Positions 8,381 through 17,003 of a DNA stretch of 64,000 nt are shown piece by piece. The notes under the pieces were generated by a model that was not told the DNA's origin, ran no database searches, and saw only the letters and a list, made by a program, of their open reading frames with translations. Source of the stretch: Croceivirga sp009797885. Its GTDB lineage: Bacteria; Bacteroidota; Bacteroidia; Flavobacteriales; Flavobacteriaceae. Both the position numbers and the translations under genes were made by a program. Positions within the stretch are counted from its first letter, which is position 1. Each line of letters begins with the position of its first letter. The stretch spans positions 4,960,001 to 5,024,000 of the forward strand of contig AP035880.1 of assembly GCA_045866215.1 (NCBI GenBank), read 5' to 3'.

Positions 8381-9121
8381 TTAGTCAAACGAAATGGGCT
8401 CCGTCAATAATTTGATGATCTCTTCGTCGCCGTCAAATTGTTTTTGCCAGTTGTAGACCACCTGTTTATAGGGATTATACCCCAACAAAACCAGCTTTTG
8501 GTTCCTGTAATTTTCAACCATACGATAGATTCTGTTCGGACTCATCCCAGGATTTGAATCCAGGTATGCTTTGAGCTCTTTGCCAATAGCCTCCCGCCAA
8601 GAGAGCGATTCCAACAAATCTTTTCTTGTAATTTCATCCAAACCGGGAGCCTCCTTCATTTTTTCCATTTTGGCTTTTGTAAACAATTGTCGGTTTAAAA
8701 GGGAAAACCATGGTTGCTTTGGGGCATCTTTAAACTTTTTCTTGACTTCTTCTACGGATTTCCCCTCAATGTATGTTGACGCAACATAAATGGAATCCGG
8801 GATAACCACATCGCGCTGCAGCAACCCCAATGATGCCCTTCCCGGACGGGCAATGATATAATTATGGTAATCAATCCTTTCTTTGATAAGGATGGTATCC
8901 ACCCTAAGGACAGCATTTTCATCATAAAGCTCGCGTTCTTCGGTAATCAAGAACAGGGATTCCTTCTCATTGTAACGGTTTAGGTCCCCATAGCTACCAA
9001 AGACATACAGGGTTTTGGGAATAACGGCATGTCCGCTTTCCTGGGCATACAATTTTGGGCAAAAAAGTACAGTACCAAGGGTAATGATTGCAATCCAACG
9101 CCTTATCCGGGACAGTTTCAT
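8381..9121 (-). CDS. Exported protein of unknown function
   Basis: 246 residues from the ATG at 9121. The frame could extend to a GTG at 9160, but ATG 9121 gives a clean signal peptide (MKLSRIRRWIAIITLG...CPKLYAQ). The mature part is hydrophilic, with a 'KTLYVFGSYGDLNRYNEKESLFLITEE' start and a helical, charged C-terminus (YNPYKQVVYNWQKQFDGDEEIIKLL). I do not recognise a family. It is monocistronic, converging on the terminator at 8352. Probably periplasmic or secreted. Confidence 0.75.
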   Translation of the reverse strand: MKLSRIRRWIAIITLGTVLFCPKLYAQESGHAVIPKTLYVFGSYGDLNRYNEKESLFLITEERELYDENAVLRVDTILIKERIDYHNYIIARPGRASLGLLQRDVVIPDSIYVASTYIEGKSVEEVKKKFKDAPKQPWFSLLNRQLFTKAKMEKMKEAPGLDEITRKDLLESLSWREAIGKELKAYLDSNPGMSPNRIYRMVENYRNQKLVLLGYNPYKQVVYNWQKQFDGDEEIIKLLTEPISFD

Positions 9122-9465
9122 AATAACGTATATTAAGGGTCTTAAAGTAGGACAAAGCACTAAACACTTCGCAAATTCGTGTACGGAAGGTGTCCTTTTA
9201 TTTACATTCGGTTACAAAAGGTTCATATGTAGTGATTTTCCATGCTAAGCATAGGAATCGCAAAAAATTTAAGAAAATAATAGTCGTACTACCACCTTTT
9301 TAACAATAGCTGGCATACAATTTGTGACTTCTTTGAGTAAAAGCCAAAAGGCTTAGGCATGGTTATGGGTGAATTTCGATAGGACCACTACGGAAAATTT
9401 TCCTTTAAATCGTACCAACGTCCAGGCTCAGAAAACTACTAATATTAATTCAAAATAGTTGTGCT
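9122..9465. other. 344-bp divergent intergenic region with two short palindromes
   Basis: Lies between two divergent exported-protein genes. It contains ATGCT-A-AGCAT (9242-9252) and the perfect palindrome GGAAAATTTTCC (9392-9403). A TACAATTTG at about 9316 resembles a -7 element with one extra base. No reading frame of note. Either palindrome could be an operator, but nothing else supports that. Confidence 0.35.
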
Positions 9466-10296
9466 ATGAAAAATCTAATTACGCTCTTTCTTGTTATGTG
9501 TTCGGTATTGGCCTTTGCGCAAGGGAGCACAAAAAACGACATCATTTTTACCAAAGATGGTCAATTGATTCAAGCTAAAGTCGTAAAAGTAACCGCTACC
9601 ACGATCAGTTTCAATTATCCTGGGGAAACGGTTATCAATGAGGTTGAAAAGAGTGCCCTGGAAAAAATTGTATTTGCGAGTGGGCGTACCCAAACCTTTG
9701 GGAAAAGTGCTTCCACACCAACAAAAAAGGGGGAAACCGTTTTTGTCCCTGCGGAGAAACCCGGACCTATTCCCAAGGAGGAAATCTTTCTTAACGAGCG
9801 TATTGAGGATATGAGCATTGCGGTTGTTCCTGCATCCTTCAACAAAAATGGAAATTACAGCAAAGAACTTTCCAGTGAACTGAGCAGTTACATTACGACA
9901 TATCTGGCCAAAAAGTCCGCGGAACACCAATTGAAGATACAGGATATGACCAAAACCATACGCAGTCTTGTAGACAATGGTATTGGCTATCAGGAATTGA
10001 AATCGGCTTCCATAAGCCAGTTGCGAAATGCTTTGGGCACCGAGTTTTTATTAAAAATTGAAGTGGAGGAAAATCAAAACAAAACCACTGCCAAGGCTGG
10101 AGGTTTCTTTGACGATGCCAAGGAAACCGTAAGTGGGAATACCAAGACCACCATCCATTTAAAAGTCTACGGCATGGAAAATGACAATGAGATCCATATG
10201 GCCTCCATGACCTATGAGCAAATGAAGCCAACGAACAATTGGCAAGCCTTGTCCGAATACATGATTGACCAGTTTATTGCTTTAAAAAGCCTTTAG
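9466..10296 (+). CDS. Exported protein of unknown function, Bacteroidota-specific type
   Basis: 276 residues with a signal peptide (MKNLITLFLVMCSVLAFAQ). The first mature segment, 'DIIFTKDGQLIQAKVVKVTATTISFNYPGE...EKSALEKIVFASGRTQ', is a small beta-rich unit often seen at the N-terminus of exported Bacteroidota proteins. The rest contains 'MSIAVVPASFNKNGNYSKELSSELSSYITTYL' and ends with a helix. I cannot name a family for the C-terminal part. It is followed by its own terminator at 10307. Confidence 0.75.
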   Translation: MKNLITLFLVMCSVLAFAQGSTKNDIIFTKDGQLIQAKVVKVTATTISFNYPGETVINEVEKSALEKIVFASGRTQTFGKSASTPTKKGETVFVPAEKPGPIPKEEIFLNERIEDMSIAVVPASFNKNGNYSKELSSELSSYITTYLAKKSAEHQLKIQDMTKTIRSLVDNGIGYQELKSASISQLRNALGTEFLLKIEVEENQNKTTAKAGGFFDDAKETVSGNTKTTIHLKVYGMENDNEIHMASMTYEQMKPTNNWQALSEYMIDQFIALKSL

Positions 10297-10306
10297 ATAG
10301 TTATAT

Positions 10307-10338
10307 ATCCCCAATCCCATATTGGTTTGGGGATTTTT
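10307..10338 (+). terminator. Rho-independent terminator after the 9466 gene
   Basis: Stem ATCCCCAA (10307-10314) with TTGGGGAT (10327-10334), a 12-nt loop, then a run of T (10334-10338). It serves the + strand gene only. Confidence 0.8.
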
Positions 10339-10358
10339 GCATTTACGAGGAATACCCC

Positions 10359-11531
10359 CTACTTAAGGTTGTTCAGAATAAAATCCAAGGTGGTGTTGGT
10401 ATTCAATTTTTTGTCAAAAGAAAGGCTTCTATGGGTTATTTTGTGGGCTAGCCCTAATTTACCGAGGTGTTTGATGTTTTCGAGGTCGTCCAAGGAGACT
10501 TTTCCCATAAATAGCACATCCATATCCTGTTCTTGTTGGTAACGCTTGTAGATCTTTCTTAGACCACTAAGGTACAACCGGTCTTTTGTGAACCCTCCAC
10601 CTCTATGGGCCCGTAAGGTAATGCTAAAAGCTTCTTCCCTATTGAGTTTGTATTTGTTATGGATTAAATCAAAGGTGTCCGCAAAACCATAGCCCTTGAT
10701 CAAACTATCCGAAGCCATGACCCGATAGGCCAATTCCTTTAAACGCTTCAACGTCAACGCCCCGCCCATATATTCGCTCAATACGGCCAAGCCCTCTTGT
10801 GCTTCCACATTCGTGGGCATTCCGTTGGAAAATATTTTTAGCGGCTGTTTTAACCCATTGTAGGTGGTCACCAAATGCACCCCAATTTCATGATGTGCAA
10901 GTGTTAGCAATTGGTTCTTACTGAATTTGGCGTTCTTTTTAATAATAAGGGTCTTTGAGCTATTGCTCACCATGGCCTCTGCTGCAATATGGGTTGAAAA
11001 CCTAATGTTCAATGGAAAATCGTACTGTTTCGCAAACTCCAAAAAATAGTCCCTGGCCTCCATGGGGGTATGAACCTTTTGCATATCCAGGGATAGGGGC
11101 TCATCTTCATAATGAAGTATAAACTGCGCATTCTGAACGTCTTTCTCCGTTGGGGTCCCATATACACTAAGGGAATTGTAATAAAAGCTTTTTCCCTTAC
11201 CAATGGTTTCTATGCATTGGATCATATTGGAGTAGTAGTTGATGATTTCCTCATACATTCTCCGAATGGTATCATCGTCTATACGCTCCAAACGTTGTGC
11301 AAAGAAGAGACGCTGTAATTTATAGGGATTGAACTTTACCTTGGGGTAATTAAAATGGGGTTCAATGGCATATTTTGATGCGAAAAAGCGGTGCTTTTCC
11401 TTTTCCACATTAATGGGATTGACATAACTGAGCAACTCGATCTTATGAATCAATCGGTCTAAGTTGCCGTCTATTTCAAAAACATGGGGAAACTCTTGTT
11501 GCAGTTGCTTTTGGTCTTGGGTAGCTAACAT
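10359..11531 (-). CDS. DUF1704 (QEGLA motif) zincin-like metallopeptidase
   Basis: 390 residues. It carries the family-naming motif QEGLAVLSEYMGG and, about 25 residues earlier, AHHEIGVH, an HExxxH zinc motif; the Glu of QEGLA is the expected third ligand. This is the family annotated 'flavohemoglobin expression-modulating QEGLA motif protein' (TIGR02421/DUF1704). The same domain occurs in the animal tubulin carboxypeptidase MATCAP. A carboxypeptidase-type activity on a small peptide or protein tail is therefore a reasonable inference. Its ATG overlaps the end of the upstream amidohydrolase gene by 7 bp. Third gene of a tightly overlapping set of three. Confidence 0.9.
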   Translation of the reverse strand: MLATQDQKQLQQEFPHVFEIDGNLDRLIHKIELLSYVNPINVEKEKHRFFASKYAIEPHFNYPKVKFNPYKLQRLFFAQRLERIDDDTIRRMYEEIINYYSNMIQCIETIGKGKSFYYNSLSVYGTPTEKDVQNAQFILHYEDEPLSLDMQKVHTPMEARDYFLEFAKQYDFPLNIRFSTHIAAEAMVSNSSKTLIIKKNAKFSKNQLLTLAHHEIGVHLVTTYNGLKQPLKIFSNGMPTNVEAQEGLAVLSEYMGGALTLKRLKELAYRVMASDSLIKGYGFADTFDLIHNKYKLNREEAFSITLRAHRGGGFTKDRLYLSGLRKIYKRYQQEQDMDVLFMGKVSLDDLENIKHLGKLGLAHKITHRSLSFDKKLNTNTTLDFILNNLK

Positions 11532-12352
11532 GTGCTCTTTTCAAACTCAGTGGCCTGCAAAGGTATCAATTCCTGCAATTGTTTTTCCACCGTGGCCACA
11601 ACTTCGGGAAAGATAACGCCTGTAAGCTCATCGCAGTATATTTTGGAAATCTCTGTTGCCAATACCAGGGTATTCGCAAAGTGTTTTGTGATGTACTTTA
11701 AAAAATGGCCATTCCCCTGAAAGGTGTCATTGATTTTTGATGTGGATGTAATGCCATAAGGAAGGCTTAGTCCACTAAGTTTGGCACTCCATGAATCCAC
11801 AATGGCCCCAAACCGATGGTTATCAATATTGGTCGTTCCCAAGTTCCAGACCGGTACTTCCCGCTCCCAACGTTTCCAGTTGTAACTGTGCATATCAAAG
11901 ACAATGATCTTTGGGAACAGTGTTTCCAGTTTGGCCACTAAAGCATGGACCACCTGATAAAAACCATCGTGTTTTTTAAGGCTTTTTTGTTTCATTGCAT
12001 TGGATAGCGGTACTTTCCAAAGCTGTTTTCCCCAAGCCGTGTCAAAAACCGCGCTCTCCGGGGGTCGATTTAAATCATATTCAAATCTACTGTCCAGTCC
12101 GGCAATAACTATGGGATGGGATTGGACCATCTGTTTGGTACAGGGATCCTCCTCATACCAACGTTCATATGCCGTGTGCAAACAGTTTTCCCAAAGTTCT
12201 TTGCGGAACTGATGCCCATCATGCACCGCACCACAGATATAGGGCACATAGCGCTCTACCTTTATCGTAAAGGAGTAATCCTCTGAAATGGCTTCAAAGG
12301 GAATCTGCTGGTTGACATTTGCAATGATTTCATGAACGGAAAGCCTATGCAT
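11525..12352 (-). CDS. N-formylglutamate amidohydrolase family protein
   Basis: 275 residues from ATG 12352; the longer open frame starting at 12388 is rejected because this ATG overlaps the upstream stop by 8 bp, as expected for translational coupling. Family features seen are 'YVPYICGAVHDGHQFR', 'AGLDSRFEYDLNRPPE' (with the conserved DxRxxxDxNR-like segment) and 'IIVFDMHSYN' (metal-binding DxHS). Characterised relatives hydrolyse N-formyl-glutamate to formate and glutamate. No histidine-degradation genes are nearby. Its position between an ATP-grasp ligase and a DUF1704 peptidase suggests it trims an acylated or amide-linked metabolite instead. Confidence 0.9.
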   Translation of the reverse strand: MHRLSVHEIIANVNQQIPFEAISEDYSFTIKVERYVPYICGAVHDGHQFRKELWENCLHTAYERWYEEDPCTKQMVQSHPIVIAGLDSRFEYDLNRPPESAVFDTAWGKQLWKVPLSNAMKQKSLKKHDGFYQVVHALVAKLETLFPKIIVFDMHSYNWKRWEREVPVWNLGTTNIDNHRFGAIVDSWSAKLSGLSLPYGITSTSKINDTFQGNGHFLKYITKHFANTLVLATEISKIYCDELTGVIFPEVVATVEKQLQELIPLQATEFEKSTC

Positions 12353-13376
12353 CCTCCACCTCTTTTCGCAAACGGAATCGACGGTCAAAGGCCTGTAGTT
12401 TTACGGTGACCTTACTTTCAATGAAATCGATTACCTGACATTGTATTTTGGTTTTGTATACTTTGTTCATATACGTAATCCCACCTGGGGACATCACATT
12501 TACTTCCACCAACTTGCCCCCAATAACATCAATCCCTACAAAAAACAATCCATCTTTCACCAATTTGGGACCGATCTGTTTGCACAGCGCTTTTTCCTCC
12601 TTGCTCATGGAATGTTTGGCAACCGATCCCCCCGCGGAGACATTGGAACGATGATCATCACTTCCAGGTACCCTGCGCATGGCCCCAATGGGCTCCCCGT
12701 TCAATAGGAGTATGCGGACATCCCCTAAATCCGCACCTTCAATATATTCTTGAAGTATAACATAGTTAGAAGTTCCATCTGAGTTGGTTACGTAAAAATC
12801 CAAAAGCGATTTTATATTGCTCATCGCCGATTTTTCAATCAAAATAACCCCGGATCCCCCAAAACCATTTAACGGCTTCAATATCATTTTATCGGCAGTT
12901 GATTCCTTAATCTGTTGAACCAAGTATTTTTTGTTTTTGGACACATGGGTCACGGGAATAATATTGCTATGGCTGTCCCCAAATGCGGCTGTGTAGAGCT
13001 TATTGTTCGCTTCACGAAGTCCTTGAAGGGAATTCATGATAAAAACATCGTCCTTTACGGAATCCAAAAAATTGAGCATCAAGGGATCCAATGGCGGATT
13101 GGCACGCATGAAAATCACATCAAAACCTGCTAGGGGCAGCATTTCTTCCCTAATCTTGGCTTGTTTATAAAATGTTTTTAACGGGGCGGGAACCTTATCC
13201 ATACGCCCAATAACCGTACAGAACGCACTGGTGACGCTATTTCGGATGGTTAGATTTGCCGGTGTACAAATGGCCACACCGTGCTTACGTTTTACACATT
13301 CGTGGATTAGGGCGAGACTGGTATCGTTTTCTGGGTCGATTTCTTCCCAGGGATACATTAAGAAGCAAATATTCAT
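12345..13376 (-). CDS. Glutathione-synthetase-like ATP-grasp ligase
   Basis: 343 residues. N-terminal pre-ATP-grasp domain (MNICFLMYPWEEIDPENDTS), then the ATP-grasp core with 'MILKPLNGFGGSGVILIE' (nucleotide loop, about 178-195), 'YVILQEYIEGADLGDVRILLLNGEPIGAMRR', and the Mg2+ site ending in 'GIDVIGGKLVEVNVMSPGGI' (E..N near 305). This is the GshB-type fold, which forms amide bonds between a carboxylate and an amine. True glutathione synthesis is doubtful because no gamma-glutamylcysteine synthetase is adjacent. First gene of the overlapping triad; promoter at 13402-13430. Confidence 0.88.
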   Translation of the reverse strand: MNICFLMYPWEEIDPENDTSLALIHECVKRKHGVAICTPANLTIRNSVTSAFCTVIGRMDKVPAPLKTFYKQAKIREEMLPLAGFDVIFMRANPPLDPLMLNFLDSVKDDVFIMNSLQGLREANNKLYTAAFGDSHSNIIPVTHVSKNKKYLVQQIKESTADKMILKPLNGFGGSGVILIEKSAMSNIKSLLDFYVTNSDGTSNYVILQEYIEGADLGDVRILLLNGEPIGAMRRVPGSDDHRSNVSAGGSVAKHSMSKEEKALCKQIGPKLVKDGLFFVGIDVIGGKLVEVNVMSPGGITYMNKVYKTKIQCQVIDFIESKVTVKLQAFDRRFRLRKEVEDA

Positions 13377-13401
13377 CTCATCTACAGTTTGTTTGAACCC
13401 T

Positions 13402-13430
13402 CAAAGTAAAGGATGTTTACAAGAAAACAA
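13402..13430 (-). promoter_or_regulatory. Promoter of the ATP-grasp/amidohydrolase/DUF1704 operon
   Basis: On the minus strand, TTG (13428-13430), an 18-bp spacer and TTACTTTG (13402-13409, one mismatch from TANNTTTG), 25 bp upstream of the ATG at 13376. The same -7 variant and spacing occur before the LpxH-like gene. Confidence 0.65.
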
Positions 13431-13463
13431 AGTTCCGGCCCCAGAAGCTGTAAGATTTAAGGT

Positions 13464-14789
13464 TTATTTTACCTCATCATAGTGGTCGTCCCACTCTTTG
13501 ATACGGGGTTCGCCCAATTTTCCGACGGATTTGGCCACTACCATGGAGACCGTGGCATCTCCCGTTACATTCACCACGGTACGGCACATATCCAGAGGTC
13601 GATCCACAGCAAAGATAAGGGCCAGGCCTATGGCCAATTTATCTGCTGGAAATCCTATGGATTCCAGAACAATGACCAACATTACCATTCCCGCACCGGG
13701 CACGGCGGCGGAACCAATGGAGGCCAATAAGGCGGTCAATACAATGGTCAACTGGTCTCCAAAAGTCAAGTCAAACCCCAGGGCCTGTGAAATGAAGACT
13801 GCGGCAACACCCTGGTATAAGCTGGTCCCATCCATATTAATGGTCGCTCCTACCGGAAGTACAAAACTGGAAACCTCCTTGTCCACTCCAATGTGTTCTT
13901 CCACCCGTTCCATCGTTACGGGCAGGGTTGCGGCACTGGAACTTGTGGAAAATGCCAATAATTGGGCGGGGCTTATCTCCTTCAGGAACCAAAAAGGGTT
14001 CTTCTTGGTAAACATAGTTACGACAAGGGTATAAAAAACAATCATTAGGAGCAAGCCAACAACTACGACACCGGAGTATTTAAGCAGGGCCAACAAGAGA
14101 TCGGGGTCACTTGAAGATACCACTACTCCGGCCAAAAGGGCAAATACGGCATAAGGGGCGGTGAGCATTATCAAATCCACCATTTTGAGCACCACATCAT
14201 TCAAAGCATCAAAAAAGTCTTTAAGTGGTTTGGCCCTTTCTTCACCAATGAGCAGCATGGAAATGCCCAAAAAGATGGTAAAAAAGATGACCTGCAACAT
14301 CAATGCATTGTTGCTCATGGCCTTTAAGGCGTTATCGGGGACCATGTCCACCAAAAATTGTAAGGGACCGCTTTCCTTTTGGTTCATGGCTTCATTCATC
14401 TTTGATTGCACCCCTTCGGAATTGGCGTAGGTCTCCGTCAATTTGGTTACGGTTTCCCCAGAAATTCCATCCCCTGGTTTGGAAATGTTCACTAAAAGCA
14501 GACCAATGGTGATTGCCACCACAGTGGTCATGATATATATTCCAATGGTGCGCAAGCCTATATTCCTGAACTTGGAAATATCCTTCAAATCAGAGATTCC
14601 CTTGACCAGGGAAGCTATAATCAGGGGAATGGCGATGAGTTTCAGGAGTTTGACGAAAATGGTACCCAAGGGTTGGATCCAATCAGAAACGAAGTCTTTA
14701 CCCCAATCAATACCGGTCATTATAAAACCAAAGACAATACCCAGAACCATCCCAATAAGGATTTTCCAGTGAAGTTCAAGTTTACGCAT
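13464..14789 (-). CDS. Dicarboxylate/amino acid:cation symporter (DAACS family)
   Basis: 441 residues from ATG 14789; an upstream TTG at 14795 is less likely. A multi-spanning membrane protein with the family's serine-rich re-entrant loop (LAFSTSSSAATLPVTMERVEEH), the 'GATINMDGTSLYQGVAAVFISQ' sodium/substrate motif and a second loop 'LASIGSAAVPGAGMVMLVIVL'. The C-terminal 'AVDRPLDMCRTVVNVTGDATVSMVVAKS' has Asp/Arg/Asn residues typical of substrate binding. It imports glutamate, aspartate or C4-dicarboxylates using Na+ or H+. Monocistronic by appearance, same strand as aroC. Confidence 0.93.
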   Translation of the reverse strand: MRKLELHWKILIGMVLGIVFGFIMTGIDWGKDFVSDWIQPLGTIFVKLLKLIAIPLIIASLVKGISDLKDISKFRNIGLRTIGIYIMTTVVAITIGLLLVNISKPGDGISGETVTKLTETYANSEGVQSKMNEAMNQKESGPLQFLVDMVPDNALKAMSNNALMLQVIFFTIFLGISMLLIGEERAKPLKDFFDALNDVVLKMVDLIMLTAPYAVFALLAGVVVSSSDPDLLLALLKYSGVVVVGLLLMIVFYTLVVTMFTKKNPFWFLKEISPAQLLAFSTSSSAATLPVTMERVEEHIGVDKEVSSFVLPVGATINMDGTSLYQGVAAVFISQALGFDLTFGDQLTIVLTALLASIGSAAVPGAGMVMLVIVLESIGFPADKLAIGLALIFAVDRPLDMCRTVVNVTGDATVSMVVAKSVGKLGEPRIKEWDDHYDEVK

Positions 14790-14842
14790 AATCAAGATTT
14801 GGGAGTCAAGATAAGGTTTTGGGGCAAAATGCCCTAAATCTT

Positions 14843-15907
14843 TTAAATTTTGTTGGCCCGTGCCCGTAAAGCAAAATCGGCCAGGACCAGAGCGGTCATC
14901 GCTTCCACAATGGGCACGGCCCTGGGCACTACACAGGGATCATGCCTTCCTTTCCCTTGGGTGGTAACGGTGTTCCCATCCTTATCAATTGTCTCATACC
15001 CCTGAAGAACAGTGGCGACCGGTTTAAAGGCAACATTGAAATAGATATCCATTCCATTACTGATTCCCCCCTGAACACCTCCACTTTTATTTGTTTTTGT
15101 GGTTCCGTCCGGATTGAAGGAATCGTTATGTTCGCTACCCCGCATTGTTACCCCATCAAAACCACTTCCGTATTCAAAACCTTTTACAGCGTTGATGGAG
15201 AGCATGGCCTTGCCCAAATCGGCATGTAGCTTATCGAAGACCGGTTCACCAAGACCAATCGGTACATTTTGCGCCACACAGCTAATGACCCCTCCAATGG
15301 TGTCCCCTTGTTTTTTGATGGATTTGATGTATTCCTCCATCTTTTTGGCCATTTCGGTATCTGGACAGCGCACCGGGTTGGATTCAATCAATGTAAAATC
15401 CAATTCTTGATAGGGCTTATTGAGTTTTAGTTCACCAACCTGTGAAACAAAGGCATTGATTTTAATATGGGACAACAACTGTTTTGCCACGGCCCCTGCC
15501 ACTACCCTACTTGCCGTTTCCCGGGCCGAACTTCTTCCTCCACCCCGATAATCACGAAAACCATATTTCTTATCGTATACATAATCTGCATGGGAAGGAC
15601 GGTAAGAATCCTTAATATGGGAGTAGTCCTTGGATTTTTGATTGGTATTGTGGATGGTAAATCCTATGGGGGTCCCTGTAGTTTTCCCTTCAAAAATGCC
15701 CGAAAGGAACGCTACGGTATCGGGTTCCTTTCGTTGGGTCACGATGGCCGATTGGCCGGGCTTACGCCGATTTAGTTCGTTTTGTATTGTCTCTACATCC
15801 AATTCCAATCCTGAAGGACAGCCATCAATTACACCACCAATGGCCGTTCCGTGGGACTCACCAAAGGTTGTTAAACGAAATAGGCTTCCAAAAGTGTTTC
15901 CCGCCAT
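14843..15907 (-). CDS. aroC: Chorismate synthase
   Basis: 354 residues from ATG 15907. The canonical start MAGNTFGSLFRLTTFGESHG follows, and a promoter -7 element at 15926-15933 overlaps the longer frame, which settles the start. Signatures seen are 'GESHG', 'RRKPGQSAIVTQRKEPD', 'DYRGGGRSSARETASRVVAGAVA' (FMN site) and 'GKGRHDPCVVPRAVPIVEAM'. It catalyses the last step of the shikimate pathway (EPSP to chorismate, requiring reduced FMN). It stands apart from other aromatic-pathway genes. Confidence 0.97.
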   Translation of the reverse strand: MAGNTFGSLFRLTTFGESHGTAIGGVIDGCPSGLELDVETIQNELNRRKPGQSAIVTQRKEPDTVAFLSGIFEGKTTGTPIGFTIHNTNQKSKDYSHIKDSYRPSHADYVYDKKYGFRDYRGGGRSSARETASRVVAGAVAKQLLSHIKINAFVSQVGELKLNKPYQELDFTLIESNPVRCPDTEMAKKMEEYIKSIKKQGDTIGGVISCVAQNVPIGLGEPVFDKLHADLGKAMLSINAVKGFEYGSGFDGVTMRGSEHNDSFNPDGTTKTNKSGGVQGGISNGMDIYFNVAFKPVATVLQGYETIDKDGNTVTTQGKGRHDPCVVPRAVPIVEAMTALVLADFALRARANKI

Positions 15908-15925
15908 AGTTTCCCTATTAAGCGC

Positions 15926-15954
15926 CAAAGGTAAATTTTATACCGTTCATACAA
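15926..15954 (-). promoter_or_regulatory. Promoter of aroC
   Basis: TTG at 15952-15954, an 18-bp spacer, TACCTTTG at 15926-15933 (minus strand). A complete match to the Bacteroidota consensus, 18 bp upstream of the aroC ATG. One of the best promoters in the window. Confidence 0.85.
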
Positions 15955-16048
15955 AAACATACCAATCGGTTAAACTTTCCCAAACACTTTAATCTTGTGG
16001 TAATATTTAGTTAACCGTAAACTCACAAACAATTGACATCTTATTCAT

Positions 16049-16077
16049 TTGCAGTTTATTCCTACACACTTACTTTG
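16049..16077 (+). promoter_or_regulatory. Promoter of the LpxH-like gene
   Basis: TTG (16049-16051), 18 bp, TTACTTTG (16070-16077). Transcription should start near 16083, downstream of the out-of-frame ATG at 16079. This leaves a leader of only about 12 nt before TTG 16095. Confidence 0.65.
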
Positions 16078-16094
16078 TATGAAACTATTCTACA

Positions 16095-17003
16095 TTGAAA
16101 AAAAGGAAGATTGAGGTTGCCGTTATTTCCGATGTACATTTAGGCACCTACGGTTGCCATGCCGATGAACTTATCGCCTATCTCAATAGCATTCAGCCCA
16201 AGAAATTGGTGCTGAACGGGGACATTATTGACATTTGGCAATTCAGTAAACGCTATTTTCCCGCATCACATCTTAAGGTATTGAAGAAACTGATTGGTAT
16301 GGCTTCCAAAGGCACCGAAGTATTCTACATTACCGGGAATCATGATGAGATGCTCCGAAAATTTGCCCCTACCAGCATGGGCAACGTAAAAATTCTAAAT
16401 AAACTCGTCCTTAACCTGGATGGTAAGAAAGCGTGGATATTTCATGGGGACGTATTCGATATTTCCATCCAAAAGGCCAAATGGATCGCCAGACTGGGGA
16501 GTTATGGCTATGATTTCCTTATCCTTCTGAATAGCTTGGTGAACTGGTGTTTGAAAAAACTGGGACGTGAGAAATATTCCCTTTCAAAACGGATAAAAAA
16601 CAGTGTCAAGACCGCGGTAAAATATATTAATGATTTTGAAAGGGTGGCCACTGAACTCGCCATTGAAAACCACTATGATTATGTGGTTTGCGGACACATC
16701 CATCAACCTAAAAAGGAGGTGGTCGAAAACAAGCATGGAAAAACAACTTATCTAAATTCAGGGGACTGGGTGGAGAACCTGACTGCTCTGGAATACTCCT
16801 TTAAACGATGGAAAGTCTACCGATACAACCATGATAAGCTTTCCCCATTCTTTGTGGATGAGGATTTAAAGGAAATGGACATGAACGAATTGATTGCATC
16901 CATTACCAACCAATCCGATATCGAAGACATGGAAGTCCACGAAGAACAGGAGGAGAAATCACTTGACAAGCAAGGCTTCACGGAGAATAGTGACGGGATG
17001 TAG
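16095..17003 (+). CDS. LpxH-like metallophosphoesterase (UDP-2,3-diacylglucosamine diphosphatase family)
   Basis: 302 residues with a TTG start. The dinuclear metal motifs are all visible: SDVHLG (residues about 12-17), NGDIIDIW (about 41), TGNHDE (about 82), FHGD (about 118) and GHIHQP (about 200). Relatives hydrolyse UDP-2,3-diacylglucosamine in lipid A synthesis; this longer flavobacterial version has an extra acidic C-terminus. No in-frame ATG lies upstream, and the promoter places the transcript start just before TTG 16095. Its last 45 bp overlap the convergent oxidoreductase gene. Confidence 0.85.
   Translation: MKKRKIEVAVISDVHLGTYGCHADELIAYLNSIQPKKLVLNGDIIDIWQFSKRYFPASHLKVLKKLIGMASKGTEVFYITGNHDEMLRKFAPTSMGNVKILNKLVLNLDGKKAWIFHGDVFDISIQKAKWIARLGSYGYDFLILLNSLVNWCLKKLGREKYSLSKRIKNSVKTAVKYINDFERVATELAIENHYDYVVCGHIHQPKKEVVENKHGKTTYLNSGDWVENLTALEYSFKRWKVYRYNHDKLSPFFVDEDLKEMDMNELIASITNQSDIEDMEVHEEQEEKSLDKQGFTENSDGM

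Noticed and set aside
9392..9403. GGAAAATTTTCC palindrome as a further S24 repressor operator
   Set aside because: It has no TAT spacer and its arm sequence differs from TTGGAA-TAT-TTCCAA; an AT-rich 12-bp palindrome is common by chance.
11525..12352. Histidine degradation (hutG-type) locus
   Set aside because: No hutH, hutU or hutI; the amidohydrolase overlaps an ATP-grasp ligase and a DUF1704 peptidase instead.
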